A DNA stretch of 64,000 nt. It comes from an uncultured Lachnospiraceae bacterium. Lineage in GTDB: Bacteria > Bacillota > Clostridia > Lachnospirales > Lachnospiraceae. This document shows, piece by piece, positions 52,540-61,851 of the stretch; within the stretch, counting starts at the first letter, position 1, and every line of letters begins with the position of its first letter. The position numbers and the translations under genes are program-made. The stretch spans positions 372,001-436,000 of the forward strand of contig CAJUEW010000001.1 in assembly GCA_910585465.1 (NCBI GenBank). The letters are read 5' to 3'. A model generated the notes under the pieces. The model ran no database searches. It was given only the letters and a program-made list of their open reading frames with translations, and had not been told where the DNA came from.

Positions 52540-53553
52540 TTAGCTATAACAACGGTTCCTGTAACTTGCAATACACTCATCAAGGCCCTTATCAAGATTA
52601 ATGACCGGCTTCCATGAAGTGCGCGTTCTGATTTTCTCCGTAGAGAGAAGCCTTCTTTCAGGATCGGATTCTCTGTAACCCTTAAATTCAATAACAGGAT
52701 CGGAAATCCCCATTTTATCCGCACAGAGCTTTGCTAGATCAATAATTGAAATCTCCTCATCAGTTGCAACATTGTACACGGTTCCATCCAGGGCGGAATC
52801 TGTGCCTGCAAGAGCAAGTACTGCACTGCAGCTGTCATAATTATTAAGGAATGTTCTTCTGTTCCTTCTTGAATTCTCCAGAAGAACAACCTTTCCGTTA
52901 TCCTGAAAGCTATTGATAATAAACGGAATAATATGCTTGGGAAATCTTTCATTCTTACTGTATACATTGGCAAATCTGACAGAACAGCCTTTAATCTTTC
53001 CTGTATCTACAGCATCCTTTATAAAGAACTCCGTAATAAGCTTCCCCACCGCATAACTCGTTCTCTGACTGTGCTCAGCATTGGACATTGTAAGGAATTC
53101 ATCCTCCCTTACGCCTCCGTCCTCATTCCATGAATTCATAGAATAAACCTCTGATGTAGAGCAATTAATATATTTCTCTGCCCCAACGCGGATAGCCTGC
53201 TGCATAAAAGCATTCATGCCCAGTACATTTGTTTCAAAGGTTTCATAAACATGATAAAAATGTTCGGTATGTACAACTGCCGCACAGTTCATGTAAATAA
53301 CCTCATCATATAAATGTTTCTGCTGAGCTACATTTTTTTCAAAGCATTCCATCTGCATTTTATTGTTGATATCATATTCAAAAAACTCAAATCTTTTATC
53401 ATTGATACAATCCTTTACTGTCTCCATGGATGACGCAAAGAAATTATCAAATCCCAAAATATGGTCACAGCTGTCTTTTCTTTCCAGAATCTGGCGGACA
53501 AGCTCGTTCCCCGTCATACCCGTCACACCGCTGATTGCATATAACGTACTCAT
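52540..53553 (-). CDS. NAD-dependent epimerase/dehydratase (extended SDR)
   Basis: The 337-residue product is an extended short-chain dehydrogenase with the cofactor loop GVTGMTG (G9-G15), an active-site Ser/Thr region in INCSTSEVYSM and the Y-x-x-x-K pair in SYAVGKLITEF (Y167, K171). The C-terminal half is variable. The family changes nucleotide-activated sugars (epimerisation, dehydration or reduction). With the cytidylyltransferase genes alongside, the substrate is likely a CDP- or CMP-linked compound (inference). A good AAAGGCGG-type site precedes the ATG. Confidence 0.85.
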   Translation of the reverse strand: MSTLYAISGVTGMTGNELVRQILERKDSCDHILGFDNFFASSMETVKDCINDKRFEFFEYDINNKMQMECFEKNVAQQKHLYDEVIYMNCAAVVHTEHFYHVYETFETNVLGMNAFMQQAIRVGAEKYINCSTSEVYSMNSWNEDGGVREDEFLTMSNAEHSQRTSYAVGKLITEFFIKDAVDTGKIKGCSVRFANVYSKNERFPKHIIPFIINSFQDNGKVVLLENSRRNRRTFLNNYDSCSAVLALAGTDSALDGTVYNVATDEEISIIDLAKLCADKMGISDPVIEFKGYRESDPERRLLSTEKIRTRTSWKPVINLDKGLDECIASYRNRCYS

Positions 53554-53571
53554 AAAAAAACCGCCTTTCTT

Positions 53572-54318
53572 TCATATGCCTGTTTCCAGTCTCGTTTTAT
53601 AAAACTCATCAATTTCATCCGGAAACAAGGACTGCTCATATTTCACATCATACTCAACAGCCCTTAATTCCGTTTTTCTGGACGGCAGATGCAAAACCGC
53701 ATACTGCGCGCAGGGATTCTGATTCCGGGGCTGCCCCACAGAACCGGGATTAATGAATACGACTGCTTTTTTATTCCTTAGTTTTTTATTTTCAATATCA
53801 TAAAATTTTGTAAAGCAGTGCGGATAATGGGAGTGTCCGGAAAAGACAAAATCATAACTGCGGTAATCCCCCTTCAGATCATCCGGCATAACTGCCTTCC
53901 AATAATAGTCCTCATAAGAGCCATGTACGGCAAGTGCGCTAAAGCTTCCCAGCCTGAACTTCTGAAAACCTTCCGGATTCATTTTATTCCTTATATAATC
54001 AGACGAAGCTTTTGTTAATTTACGTTCCGTATATACCGCCATTGCACGCCCTCTGTCAGAGGATAAGCGCTTCAGATCCTTATCAATGACCAGCTTTTCA
54101 TGATTTCCCCAAAGGTTGACAATTATTTTTCCGCTCCAGGAACTGCTTTCAAGCCGACGTAATTCTTCGAGCACTTCATTCGACCTCATTCCGTAATCAA
54201 TACAATCTCCCAGAAGAATTATTCCGTCAAATATTTCAGCTCCGCAGTCTTTCCGCACTGCGTCAAATGCGCTGATATTGCCGTGTATATCCGAAAGGAC
54301 TAAATACTTTTTTTCCAT
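53572..54318 (-). CDS. YfcE-type metallophosphoesterase
   Basis: The 248-residue calcineurin-like phosphoesterase has the ordered motifs LVLSDIHGN (D10, H12), LLGDCIDYG (D38), NLWGNHEK and FSGHSHYPH, which build the two-metal site. The fold type cleaves phosphomonoesters or phosphodiesters. A specific substrate cannot be read off; it may remove phosphate from an intermediate or recycle a nucleotide diphosphate. It lies between the PEP mutase and epimerase genes. Confidence 0.85.
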   Translation of the reverse strand: MEKKYLVLSDIHGNISAFDAVRKDCGAEIFDGIILLGDCIDYGMRSNEVLEELRRLESSSWSGKIIVNLWGNHEKLVIDKDLKRLSSDRGRAMAVYTERKLTKASSDYIRNKMNPEGFQKFRLGSFSALAVHGSYEDYYWKAVMPDDLKGDYRSYDFVFSGHSHYPHCFTKFYDIENKKLRNKKAVVFINPGSVGQPRNQNPCAQYAVLHLPSRKTELRAVEYDVKYEQSLFPDEIDEFYKTRLETGI

Positions 54319-54379
54319 AAACTCCTGTATTATCTTTCTTCAGCTCAGTATGTAATCTGAAATCCCATTTTCAAATATG

Positions 54380-55678
54380 TTACAATGTGTCAATAAGCCT
54401 TATAATATCGCCGAAGGGCATCAGCGAAGAATCAACCTCCTGCGCCCTGTGCGCTTTAAGAATTCCTTCCGCCGTCTGCTTCATCACAGGAAACGCCGCC
54501 CTCATCAGTTGATTGGCATATATGACGATATTTACTCCATGTGAAGCAAGAGTATCCTCCGTTACCTGATGAAAGGAGGTGGGAACCACTACGATCGGCG
54601 TCTTTTTATCCTTTTCTCTGAATTGATCGCAAAACTCAAATATTTCCGAAGGATCCTTCCTTCTGCTGTGAATCATAATCCCGTCCGCTCCCGCGGCAGT
54701 GAATGCACCGGCCCTTTCAAGCGCATCCTCCATCCCCTTTTCCAGTATCAGGCTCTCGATCCTTGCAATGATCATAAAATCCTCAGAAAGCTGCGCCTTT
54801 TTTCCGGCTGAGATTTTAGCAGAGAAGTTTTCAATCGTATCCTGACTCTGTATGACCTCCGTTCCAAACAGACTGTTTTTCTTAAGTCCTGTCTTGTCTT
54901 CAATGATTACTGCGCTGACTCCCATCCGTTCCAATGTCCTGACATTATAAACAAAATGCTCCGTAAGTCCCCCTGTATCGCCGTCCAGGATAATCGGTTT
55001 CGTCGTAACTTCCATAATATCGTTAATAGTACGAAGCCTTGAGGTCATGTCTACCAGCTCAATATCCGGTTTTCCCCTGTCCGTGCTGTCACAAAGGGAT
55101 GAAATCCACATTGCGTCAAATTGATCCAGCCTTCCGTCCAGGTCTTCAACCACAGTTTTCTCAACAATCAGGCCTGTCAGTCCTGAATGGGCCTCCATTG
55201 TTTTGACAACAGGAACCATTTCAATAAGCTGCCGCAGCCTCTTTCTCCGAAATTCAGGCATGCTCAGCCTTTCTCTCAGCCTGTCGTCCACCTTTTTCAC
55301 TGCTTCGCTGTAAGTATAAGGTACATCGATAATCTGACCTCCATAGGGAGCAATCAGATTTTCTACGTGCTCTCTTACCGCCTTTTCCGCACCGCTCTTC
55401 CAGTTGTCCCCATGAACCACATAATCCGGATGCAGCCTTTCTATCACATCGTCATACAGCATATCATCCTGTATCACAACCTCCTCCACGCCGTCCAGCG
55501 AACGGTATAACGCCATTCGTTCATTTATGGTCTTTGTCGGAAATTTCGTACAGCGGATCATCTCTTTATCACTAAGACAGCCCACAATCACCCTGCCGTA
55601 TTTTAATGCATGCTTAATGATATTCCTGTGTCCGTCATGAATGACATCTGTGCTAAAACACGTGTATACTGTTTTCAT
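54380..55678 (-). CDS. pepM: Bifunctional cytidylyltransferase-PEP mutase
   Basis: PEP mutase turns phosphoenolpyruvate into phosphonopyruvate, making the carbon-phosphorus bond that starts almost every phosphonate pathway. The 432-residue product joins two enzymes. Residues 1-130 are a cytidylyltransferase-like domain with HDGH (14-17), VVHGDNW and a basic end. Residues 145-430 are the PEP mutase/ICL-type barrel with WISSLCDSTDRG, LDGDTGGL and the diagnostic EDKTGLKKNS (260-269), which separates PEP mutase from isocitrate lyase relatives. ATG 55678 follows AAGGTG with correct spacing; an upstream GTG is less likely. The decarboxylase at 45155 completes the first two steps. Confidence 0.95.
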   Translation of the reverse strand: MKTVYTCFSTDVIHDGHRNIIKHALKYGRVIVGCLSDKEMIRCTKFPTKTINERMALYRSLDGVEEVVIQDDMLYDDVIERLHPDYVVHGDNWKSGAEKAVREHVENLIAPYGGQIIDVPYTYSEAVKKVDDRLRERLSMPEFRRKRLRQLIEMVPVVKTMEAHSGLTGLIVEKTVVEDLDGRLDQFDAMWISSLCDSTDRGKPDIELVDMTSRLRTINDIMEVTTKPIILDGDTGGLTEHFVYNVRTLERMGVSAVIIEDKTGLKKNSLFGTEVIQSQDTIENFSAKISAGKKAQLSEDFMIIARIESLILEKGMEDALERAGAFTAAGADGIMIHSRRKDPSEIFEFCDQFREKDKKTPIVVVPTSFHQVTEDTLASHGVNIVIYANQLMRAAFPVMKQTAEGILKAHRAQEVDSSLMPFGDIIRLIDTL

Positions 55679-55764
55679 ACCTATCACCTTATCACTTTTC
55701 TCGCATTCCTATAAAGCCTGTACAACTGGCTGTCATTTCTCCCATTCTTCACAAATGCCTGTAG

Positions 55765-57369
55765 TTACCAGTAAATAAGCTCTCTCTTCCTCTGTGGAAG
55801 ATCAAGCTGCTCCAGTATTGTTTTAAATGTCTCTTTATCTTTTATTCCTTCAGCAGAAAAAACGGGTTTATCTCCTGCCATTCCGGTTTTATCAGATTCA
55901 CGGACAGATAGCAGAAAATCCATTTTATTATCAAAAAAATCAATGTATTCAACTTTCTCCCGTATCAGAGTCTCCCGTATGCCGCTTCCGGCCCTCCTCA
56001 GCCGGTCGCAGACCATGACATATACACAATACACTCCTCTTTTTCTTAAATCATTGTATACCTGCAGCAGAGCCTGAACAGCTTCTTCACAGGCAGCAAT
56101 CAAACCGCAGTATACATAGTCCCTTTTTAATTTTTCTGCAACAGTCTCCGTAAGATGCAGGCATGTTAAATCCTGCGGATATTCTTCATAGTTTTTAAAG
56201 CAATATGCCAGATATTCTTCTATCCTGTGAGGAGAATAGCATTCCACACCTTCAAACTTCGTTTCCAGCAGCGGCAATAACACATCCCTGTTCATCCACT
56301 TTTCGTTAAAACATACATAAGAGTCCATACTGTCCAGCCCGAAATAAATGGTATTGCTGTTCTCAACAATATGTTTATCTTGACCTACTATTTCTAATAT
56401 TTTCTGATTTCCTTTTTCGGTGTATCTGTAATCCGCACAAGCTGCAATTATCTTTTTATGTTCCTCAAAATCATATCCGTCTTCATAAAAATCATATGGA
56501 AAGAAATCTATAGATCTGCAATCAATTTCAGATGTTCCTTTCTTTATCTGAATACAGTTCGGGGATACAACCATGAGATATTCGTCAGGATGATTCCTGA
56601 GTATTTTCTCCATAAAATGATCCTCCTCTTCATCGAAGGACGCTTTCACTTCAATATAGAACAGATTTTCCCTTCCGTATTTCATCAGCTTCATATAATC
56701 ATTTCTTAATAACCCAAAATCCACGTCATCATCCCATGGTATAAACCCATTGTGACGGTATAATCCCAGCGCCGTACCTGCAGCCACAAAGGGCTTTATC
56801 TCCAGATTCATCTGTATAAAATACGCAAATACCTCCGACGTAAAGTCTATTATTTGTTTTTGAACATAAGAAAGATACCCTGCTGCCTTGTCCAACTGCC
56901 TGATATCTGATAATTCTTTCAACGCTTCCATCTGCTTCTCCAGATGTTTGTTTAATTCTATATACTGATTTTTCTCCCTCTTCATTCTCTCCGCGCCGTC
57001 ATTTAAGAGCCGGAGATACTTATCAGGATTATATGTAAGCGTCTCTTCAAGAAACGATTCATTGCATATTAAAAAATCATCAATCCCCATGCGGTAAAGC
57101 TGCGAAGCTATTTCACGCGCATTGCTGCTGTTCACAGATAAGATAATCAGATAGTCTCTGTATATTCTTAAAAATTCTTCTACAGTAATATACAGCGTCC
57201 CATATTTATATCCCCTTTTGGGGCAGCTGTTATCACATAAAGCGTATACATTATTTTTTCCAAAATAATTTAATAGCCTTAATCCGTATGCCCCGCTTCC
57301 AAAAAGAATTATCTTCTTTATCATTTCTGTTTCAAAATTGCCTTTCGTACAATTCTTAATTTTTTTCAT
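55765..57369 (-). CDS. LicD-family protein with N-terminal Rossmann-like module (copy 3)
   Basis: The 534-residue product has three parts. Residues 18-110 form the recurring Rossmann-like module (KIILFGSGAYGLRLLNYFGK, YLIILSVNSSNAREIASQLY). Residues about 115-185 are charged and coiled-coil-like. Residues about 190-450 form a LicD domain with the core AGTALGLYRHNGFIPWDDD (PWDDDVD at 211-217). The final 100 residues contain another small alpha/beta unit (RGVYCVYVMVCDRLRRAG). It appears to be a fusion of the two proteins that occur as separate neighbours elsewhere in the operon. The start lies only nine bases after the upstream gene; the ribosome site is weak, and coupling is likely. Confidence 0.82.
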   Translation of the reverse strand: MKKIKNCTKGNFETEMIKKIILFGSGAYGLRLLNYFGKNNVYALCDNSCPKRGYKYGTLYITVEEFLRIYRDYLIILSVNSSNAREIASQLYRMGIDDFLICNESFLEETLTYNPDKYLRLLNDGAERMKREKNQYIELNKHLEKQMEALKELSDIRQLDKAAGYLSYVQKQIIDFTSEVFAYFIQMNLEIKPFVAAGTALGLYRHNGFIPWDDDVDFGLLRNDYMKLMKYGRENLFYIEVKASFDEEEDHFMEKILRNHPDEYLMVVSPNCIQIKKGTSEIDCRSIDFFPYDFYEDGYDFEEHKKIIAACADYRYTEKGNQKILEIVGQDKHIVENSNTIYFGLDSMDSYVCFNEKWMNRDVLLPLLETKFEGVECYSPHRIEEYLAYCFKNYEEYPQDLTCLHLTETVAEKLKRDYVYCGLIAACEEAVQALLQVYNDLRKRGVYCVYVMVCDRLRRAGSGIRETLIREKVEYIDFFDNKMDFLLSVRESDKTGMAGDKPVFSAEGIKDKETFKTILEQLDLPQRKRELIYW

Positions 57370-57378
57370 TTACAAATT

Positions 57379-58674
57379 CTAAAAAATACAGATATGCTCT
57401 TCTAAGACCCCATACTGCATTAGCTGAGCCTTCATATCATGTGAATATAAATTATTCGCGACAATATACCTTGTTTTTGAATCCCTGCTTTTAGCTTCTT
57501 CCGGATTTAATATCTCTATGCCGTCCAGTTTCTGATTCCATTTATCGGTGGCATTATCCATAAAAGCCTCTATGCTGTATTCCATTTGTCTGAGCCATCG
57601 ATATGCATGAATTCCAAAATTTCCACATCCAAAGATTACTATTGAGTGTTCAGAAGGCTTTCCTAAAGTTGACAATATAAAGTCCCTCCGTTTCTCCCGT
57701 TCCCCCACATAATCCTCATATGGTTTTAGAATAGAACGCAGCGGCATATCAATATTCATATCGCTGTCTGAAATGATCTGATTATCAAGGGCCCAGCTAA
57801 TTTCTCTGCGGAACCATTCATAATAAGGCTTATATTCTCTTCCAAAAATCTGATGAGAATCGTTGACCGAATTATAGAAGGCCAGCGCAATCCGGCAGTA
57901 AAATGCCTTTGCAGTTTCTCTGTCCTGTCTGATAAGATCTTTATATTTTGAATATACAAAGTTATATTCGTTAAAGGAATATAATAAGCCCTTATCCGAA
58001 TTAGATGATGAGCCTTCACGATCCACGCAGTAATAATAATACGCCTGATCCAGATACATGACTCTCCTGCATAATATACTCGTCTGAAACAAAAAGCTAA
58101 CATCCTGAAATGCGGCTCCACTTGTTTCTGAAAATTCAATCCCGTTATCAATCAAAAAGCTTTTTTTATATATACCATCCCACAGGTACAAGTCACGAAT
58201 ACATATATCTTTGGGCACAGGCTGAACAATTACCCGGTAATAGCAGGTGTCGTCATAAAAATTTCTTCGGAGCTGTTTATATTTCCCTCCATCCTTCTGA
58301 GTCCAATAAGTATAATAATTGCATTTCACATAATCGCAGTCATTTTCTGCCGCCGGCCTGTACAATTTCTCATACATATCAGGACTTATGTAATCGTCAG
58401 TCTCCAAAATTGCAATATAATTTCCCCGGGATAATCTGATTCCAAGATTAACCTGGGCTCCATAGCTCTTATAGTCTGTTTTCACAAGTCTGATTCTGGA
58501 ATCCTGTCCGGCGTATTTCTCTATAATTTCCACCGTTCCGTCTTCCGAACCGGCATCAATACAAATAATCTCTATTTCTTTCAATGTCTGATTAACTGCG
58601 CTTGCAATACACTCCTCAATATAATCGGCCACATTCAGCGACGGCATGATTACAGATACTGCAATATCACTCAT
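57379..58674 (-). CDS. GT2-family glycosyltransferase with C-terminal Rossmann-like module
   Basis: The 431-residue product has an N-terminal GT-A domain (about 1-230) with VSVIMPSLNVADYIEECIAS, IDAGSEDGTVEIIEKYA and the metal-binding ETDD (91-94). A helical middle follows, and then a C-terminal module (about 335-431) with IVIFGCGNFGIHAYRWLRQM and YIVANNLYSHDMKAQLMQYG. The last part is the same Rossmann-like unit that recurs through the cargo, here at the C-terminus. The sugar donor is unknown. ATG 58674 follows GGAGAGGAA and starts the family core exactly. Confidence 0.8.
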   Translation of the reverse strand: MSDIAVSVIMPSLNVADYIEECIASAVNQTLKEIEIICIDAGSEDGTVEIIEKYAGQDSRIRLVKTDYKSYGAQVNLGIRLSRGNYIAILETDDYISPDMYEKLYRPAAENDCDYVKCNYYTYWTQKDGGKYKQLRRNFYDDTCYYRVIVQPVPKDICIRDLYLWDGIYKKSFLIDNGIEFSETSGAAFQDVSFLFQTSILCRRVMYLDQAYYYYCVDREGSSSNSDKGLLYSFNEYNFVYSKYKDLIRQDRETAKAFYCRIALAFYNSVNDSHQIFGREYKPYYEWFRREISWALDNQIISDSDMNIDMPLRSILKPYEDYVGEREKRRDFILSTLGKPSEHSIVIFGCGNFGIHAYRWLRQMEYSIEAFMDNATDKWNQKLDGIEILNPEEAKSRDSKTRYIVANNLYSHDMKAQLMQYGVLEEHICIF

Positions 58675-58724
58675 GAGTTCTTCCTCTCCGTTCAAATATG
58701 ATTCAAAGGATTTCCTGTGCTTTT

Positions 58725-59573
58725 TTACAAATACTCATAATATGGTCTGTCTGTGTCAAATAATACGTCCTTATGGTCAGAAACTACCATTTGCGGTTTC
58801 CTCCAGGAGCCGTAAATAGTTCTTAATATATTCCTGTATCCGGCAGGGACGCTTATTTTCATAAATTCAAAGGGCATATAAATGCTGCTTTCATAATCTT
58901 TAATAAAACGATTTCCGACTTTATTATTGATTTCATATGAAAGAAGTGCTATTTTGGATGTCTTTATGCCTGCATACCTCTTTACGCAGTTTTCATAATC
59001 AAGACAATATGGATCAATTTTTCCATAATTTGTATCCAGCTGAGTCTCCGCGTGTTTTTTGCATTTTTCCTTCAGTGCATACAGCTCTCTCCAATAATCC
59101 TTCCTTTCAGATGCGCACGGTAAATAATCCATAGGAAAAATATCTATAAAAATCCCTTGATTAAATTTATATTTTTTCTTCATTTCGCTTAGCAAAATTC
59201 CTGTTGTACAGCTATTTCTAATTTGAATATGCCCTCTCATGATTCCCAGGTTTGTACGATCGGACTGAAAATAATATGGGTGGCTGAATTCCTTTTCCCC
59301 CACATTACACAGCTTATCATAGTCCTCCCGAAACATGACAAAATCCATATCATCATCCCACGGAATAAATCCTTTATGCCTGACGGCTCCAAGTAAAGTT
59401 CCCGCGTCTGCATAATATTTTAATCCGTATTTATCGCACACAGCGGCAAATTTTGAAAACAAATCCAGTTCAACGGCCCATACCTGCTTTTGCTTCTCAT
59501 TCACCAGAAATTCATCCCTGATCTCTTCCTTTAGAAAGCCTTCAGGCAAATCTACCGACTCCAGTTCAACCAT
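58725..59573 (-). CDS. LicD-family phosphotransferase (copy 2)
   Basis: The 282-residue product is paralogous to copy 1 along its length. Both begin MVELx and share VWAVExDLxSKF, the core GTLLGAVRHKGFIPWDDDMD (residues 58-77) and NQGIFIDIFPMDYLP. The differences in the acidic cluster surroundings (DMDFVM versus DIDVTM) suggest distinct donors or acceptors. It follows a Rossmann-like gene by 30 bases, the same pairing as copy 1, so the pair was probably duplicated as a unit. Confidence 0.87.
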   Translation of the reverse strand: MVELESVDLPEGFLKEEIRDEFLVNEKQKQVWAVELDLFSKFAAVCDKYGLKYYADAGTLLGAVRHKGFIPWDDDMDFVMFREDYDKLCNVGEKEFSHPYYFQSDRTNLGIMRGHIQIRNSCTTGILLSEMKKKYKFNQGIFIDIFPMDYLPCASERKDYWRELYALKEKCKKHAETQLDTNYGKIDPYCLDYENCVKRYAGIKTSKIALLSYEINNKVGNRFIKDYESSIYMPFEFMKISVPAGYRNILRTIYGSWRKPQMVVSDHKDVLFDTDRPYYEYL

Positions 59574-59603
59574 CCGTATCCTCTCCAGTAAAGTTTTTCT
59601 GTC

Positions 59604-60311
59604 TCAGAATCTGACTACATCCCATATACTTATGATAGGCTTTTCTGTCCTTTGCATCAGACTCTCCTCTATCATCTCGTAGTTCTTCTCGTCTAAAACC
59701 ACAACAGCATCGTACTCTTCCCTGTCTGTAAATTCCTCCAGTGTAGTTATCTTCTTTTTAATTACAACACGGGAATTTAACAAATCCTGATCCAGCTGCC
59801 CCTTCAATTCATCAGTTTCAAATACAATGAGACTGTATAAATCATTCATTTCAAAATAATCTGCAATCTGCGTTCCGGAATACCTTGCGCGCTTCCAGTG
59901 CTCCTTAACGGCCTGCACACAATATTCAGAATCAAACATAATCAGGCTGTCAAAATAACCGGTTTTAATATCCGGAAGCGGAATGATCAGCTTGTCCGGC
60001 CCGACGCCGTACTGACAGAGCTGGCTTCTGATTATTTTGACAATTTCAATTTTTGCAACGGCAATCATAAAGTAATACTCATCTACATGTTTTTTTAAAT
60101 TTTCCAGACTAATGACAGGATACGTATCCTTTAATGAATCTAATATTTCTTTGCTGTTGTCATATATTCCAAAGACATTAATGTCTTTGTTCATAAGAGT
60201 CTCATATATATGCTTTCCATATTTCCCGGCTCCGAATATTACTATTTTCTTCCCATCTGCATATGATATAAAATCATCAATATCATATTCAATCCCATTC
60301 AAATCTTTCAT
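59604..60311 (-). CDS. Stand-alone Rossmann-like module protein (copy 2)
   Basis: The 235-residue product is paralogous to the one at 49495-50172. It has KIVIFGAGKYGKHIYETLMN and INVFGIYDNSKEILD in the nucleotide-binding half, YFMIAVAKIEIVKIIRSQLC, then LIIPLPDIKTGYFDSLIMF, IADYFEMNDLYSLIVF and a C-terminal PIISIWDVVRF. Conservation runs through both halves, so the C-terminal half is functional rather than a spacer, but it has no recognised name. It sits immediately upstream of the LicD copy 2 gene. Confidence 0.6.
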   Translation of the reverse strand: MKDLNGIEYDIDDFISYADGKKIVIFGAGKYGKHIYETLMNKDINVFGIYDNSKEILDSLKDTYPVISLENLKKHVDEYYFMIAVAKIEIVKIIRSQLCQYGVGPDKLIIPLPDIKTGYFDSLIMFDSEYCVQAVKEHWKRARYSGTQIADYFEMNDLYSLIVFETDELKGQLDQDLLNSRVVIKKKITTLEEFTDREEYDAVVVLDEKNYEMIEESLMQRTEKPIISIWDVVRF

Positions 60312-60334
60312 TTTATAGCTCTCTTATTTCTGAT

Positions 60335-61690
60335 TCACAGCAAGCTTTTGCATTTTTGTATTATAATAGGTTTCCCTGCCCGCCGGCACATCTGCACGAG
60401 TGAACTGGGATCGCCATAATAAGCGTCACTCAGCGCTATTGCCCGATCCACATCTGCCGTATCATCATAAATCCCCCAGCCCTCGGCCCTGTATGTATCC
60501 ACAATTTCCTTATACTCTTCCCACAATTCCGTCCTCATGGACTTCATGGTTGCTTCAATCAACGGGTGGGGCCTCCAAAGCAATGCCACCTCCTCCTGAT
60601 TTTCTTTCAGCACGCTCAGCACCCTTTTGATTTTTCGGTTCATCTCCTCATTATATTTCAGCAGAGCCGATACGCTGGTATTATAAAAAATAATCTTCTT
60701 CCAGCTTCCGTCAGCCTTTTGAATCACTTTCAGCCATTCCATGGGCACGGTCACATCTTTTTTTCTGACCGCAGCTATCTTCTCTATTTTAGGCGAACCC
60801 AGCCCTAAAATTTTCTTTTCCCAATATTCTCTCGTATCCTTCCTCGAATTTTCTTTCATAAAATCCGTCAGTACCTTCACATAGGCCTTTTTCATGTTCT
60901 CCGACTGCACAATTACTTTATCTGCATGGAACACTCCTGACACGATACAGAAGTTTTGAATCCCCTCCAATTCCTCTTCATGATCTAAATTGGGTTCTTC
61001 TAGTATAAAATAAGGTATATATACTAATTCATCTGTAAACTTTTTTAAATTTTCGGAATAAAAAAAAGGATGAACACTGGTCACATAATTTGAACCGTCA
61101 TAAGGATTATGAATAAAGATCATATCCGGCCTGCGGTTCTCAAAATCATATTCATCATATCTTATGACAGGAACATATTCCGGATATAAGCTGCCTTCAT
61201 AATGCTCTTCCCGGAAGCTCCCATCCGGATTTTTGTCATAATAGGGAATAGGAATTACATAAGCATCCGTATTCTCATCTTGGTCCACCGCTTTCCATGC
61301 GCTTTCCAGAGAATCCCACATAGACGCTTTATATGGCAGGAACACCACTTCTTTTCTGTCCTCCGGCATTTCATGCCGGATACGGTTCTGCAGCTCCGTA
61401 AGCTGCTTCCTGATTTTTTTCGACAGCCTCCGGCATGCATTTCCATCCAATGTGGCGATGCTCATCTGATATACTTTTTCGCAATAGTCCTCCAGAATCG
61501 TTATCATGGGAAGGTATTGCTCCCCGGAGGCTTCCAGACACGCGCCGATCTGCAGGGCAGCATCCTGACACTGTGCAAACACATCCGTCAGTTCCCCCGG
61601 GGCTGCCGGGAGTGCTTTTATAACGGAGCTGTTCGTCTCCATCATCGCGCTGATCAGACTCAGAATATCTTTCTTTTTACACCTTTCCAA
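60335..61690 (-). CDS. CDP-glycerol glycerophosphotransferase-like protein
   Basis: The 451-residue product has a helical N-terminal region (about 1-105), then a GT-B-like core with VVFLPYKASMWDSLESAWKA, VIPIPYYDKNPDGSF and DMIFIHNPYDGSNYV. The C-terminal part contains IIFYNTSVSALLKYNEEM, EVALLWRPHPLIEATMKSM and DRAIALSDAYYGDPSSLVQM, similar to the nucleotide-binding end of CDP-glycerol/ribitol phosphotransferases. It is the first long gene of the array after the small ORF and may polymerise or add a polyol-phosphate or phosphonate unit. The family call rests on the C-terminal pattern and context. Confidence 0.6.
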   Translation of the reverse strand: MERCKKKDILSLISAMMETNSSVIKALPAAPGELTDVFAQCQDAALQIGACLEASGEQYLPMITILEDYCEKVYQMSIATLDGNACRRLSKKIRKQLTELQNRIRHEMPEDRKEVVFLPYKASMWDSLESAWKAVDQDENTDAYVIPIPYYDKNPDGSFREEHYEGSLYPEYVPVIRYDEYDFENRRPDMIFIHNPYDGSNYVTSVHPFFYSENLKKFTDELVYIPYFILEEPNLDHEEELEGIQNFCIVSGVFHADKVIVQSENMKKAYVKVLTDFMKENSRKDTREYWEKKILGLGSPKIEKIAAVRKKDVTVPMEWLKVIQKADGSWKKIIFYNTSVSALLKYNEEMNRKIKRVLSVLKENQEEVALLWRPHPLIEATMKSMRTELWEEYKEIVDTYRAEGWGIYDDTADVDRAIALSDAYYGDPSSLVQMCRRAGKPIIIQKCKSLL

Positions 61691-61851
61691 TCTGACTGCC
61701 TCCCTTCAAAAAATAATGGCAAAGGCCGTATGAATTTTCCACTTTTACATAGTCTATATCGGCATCATTTTACACTACTTAAGCTGTATTTGCAATAGAT
61801 TGAAAAGATTTTCAACATTTTGGCACATCCGGATCCTATCATTTTTCAGTT

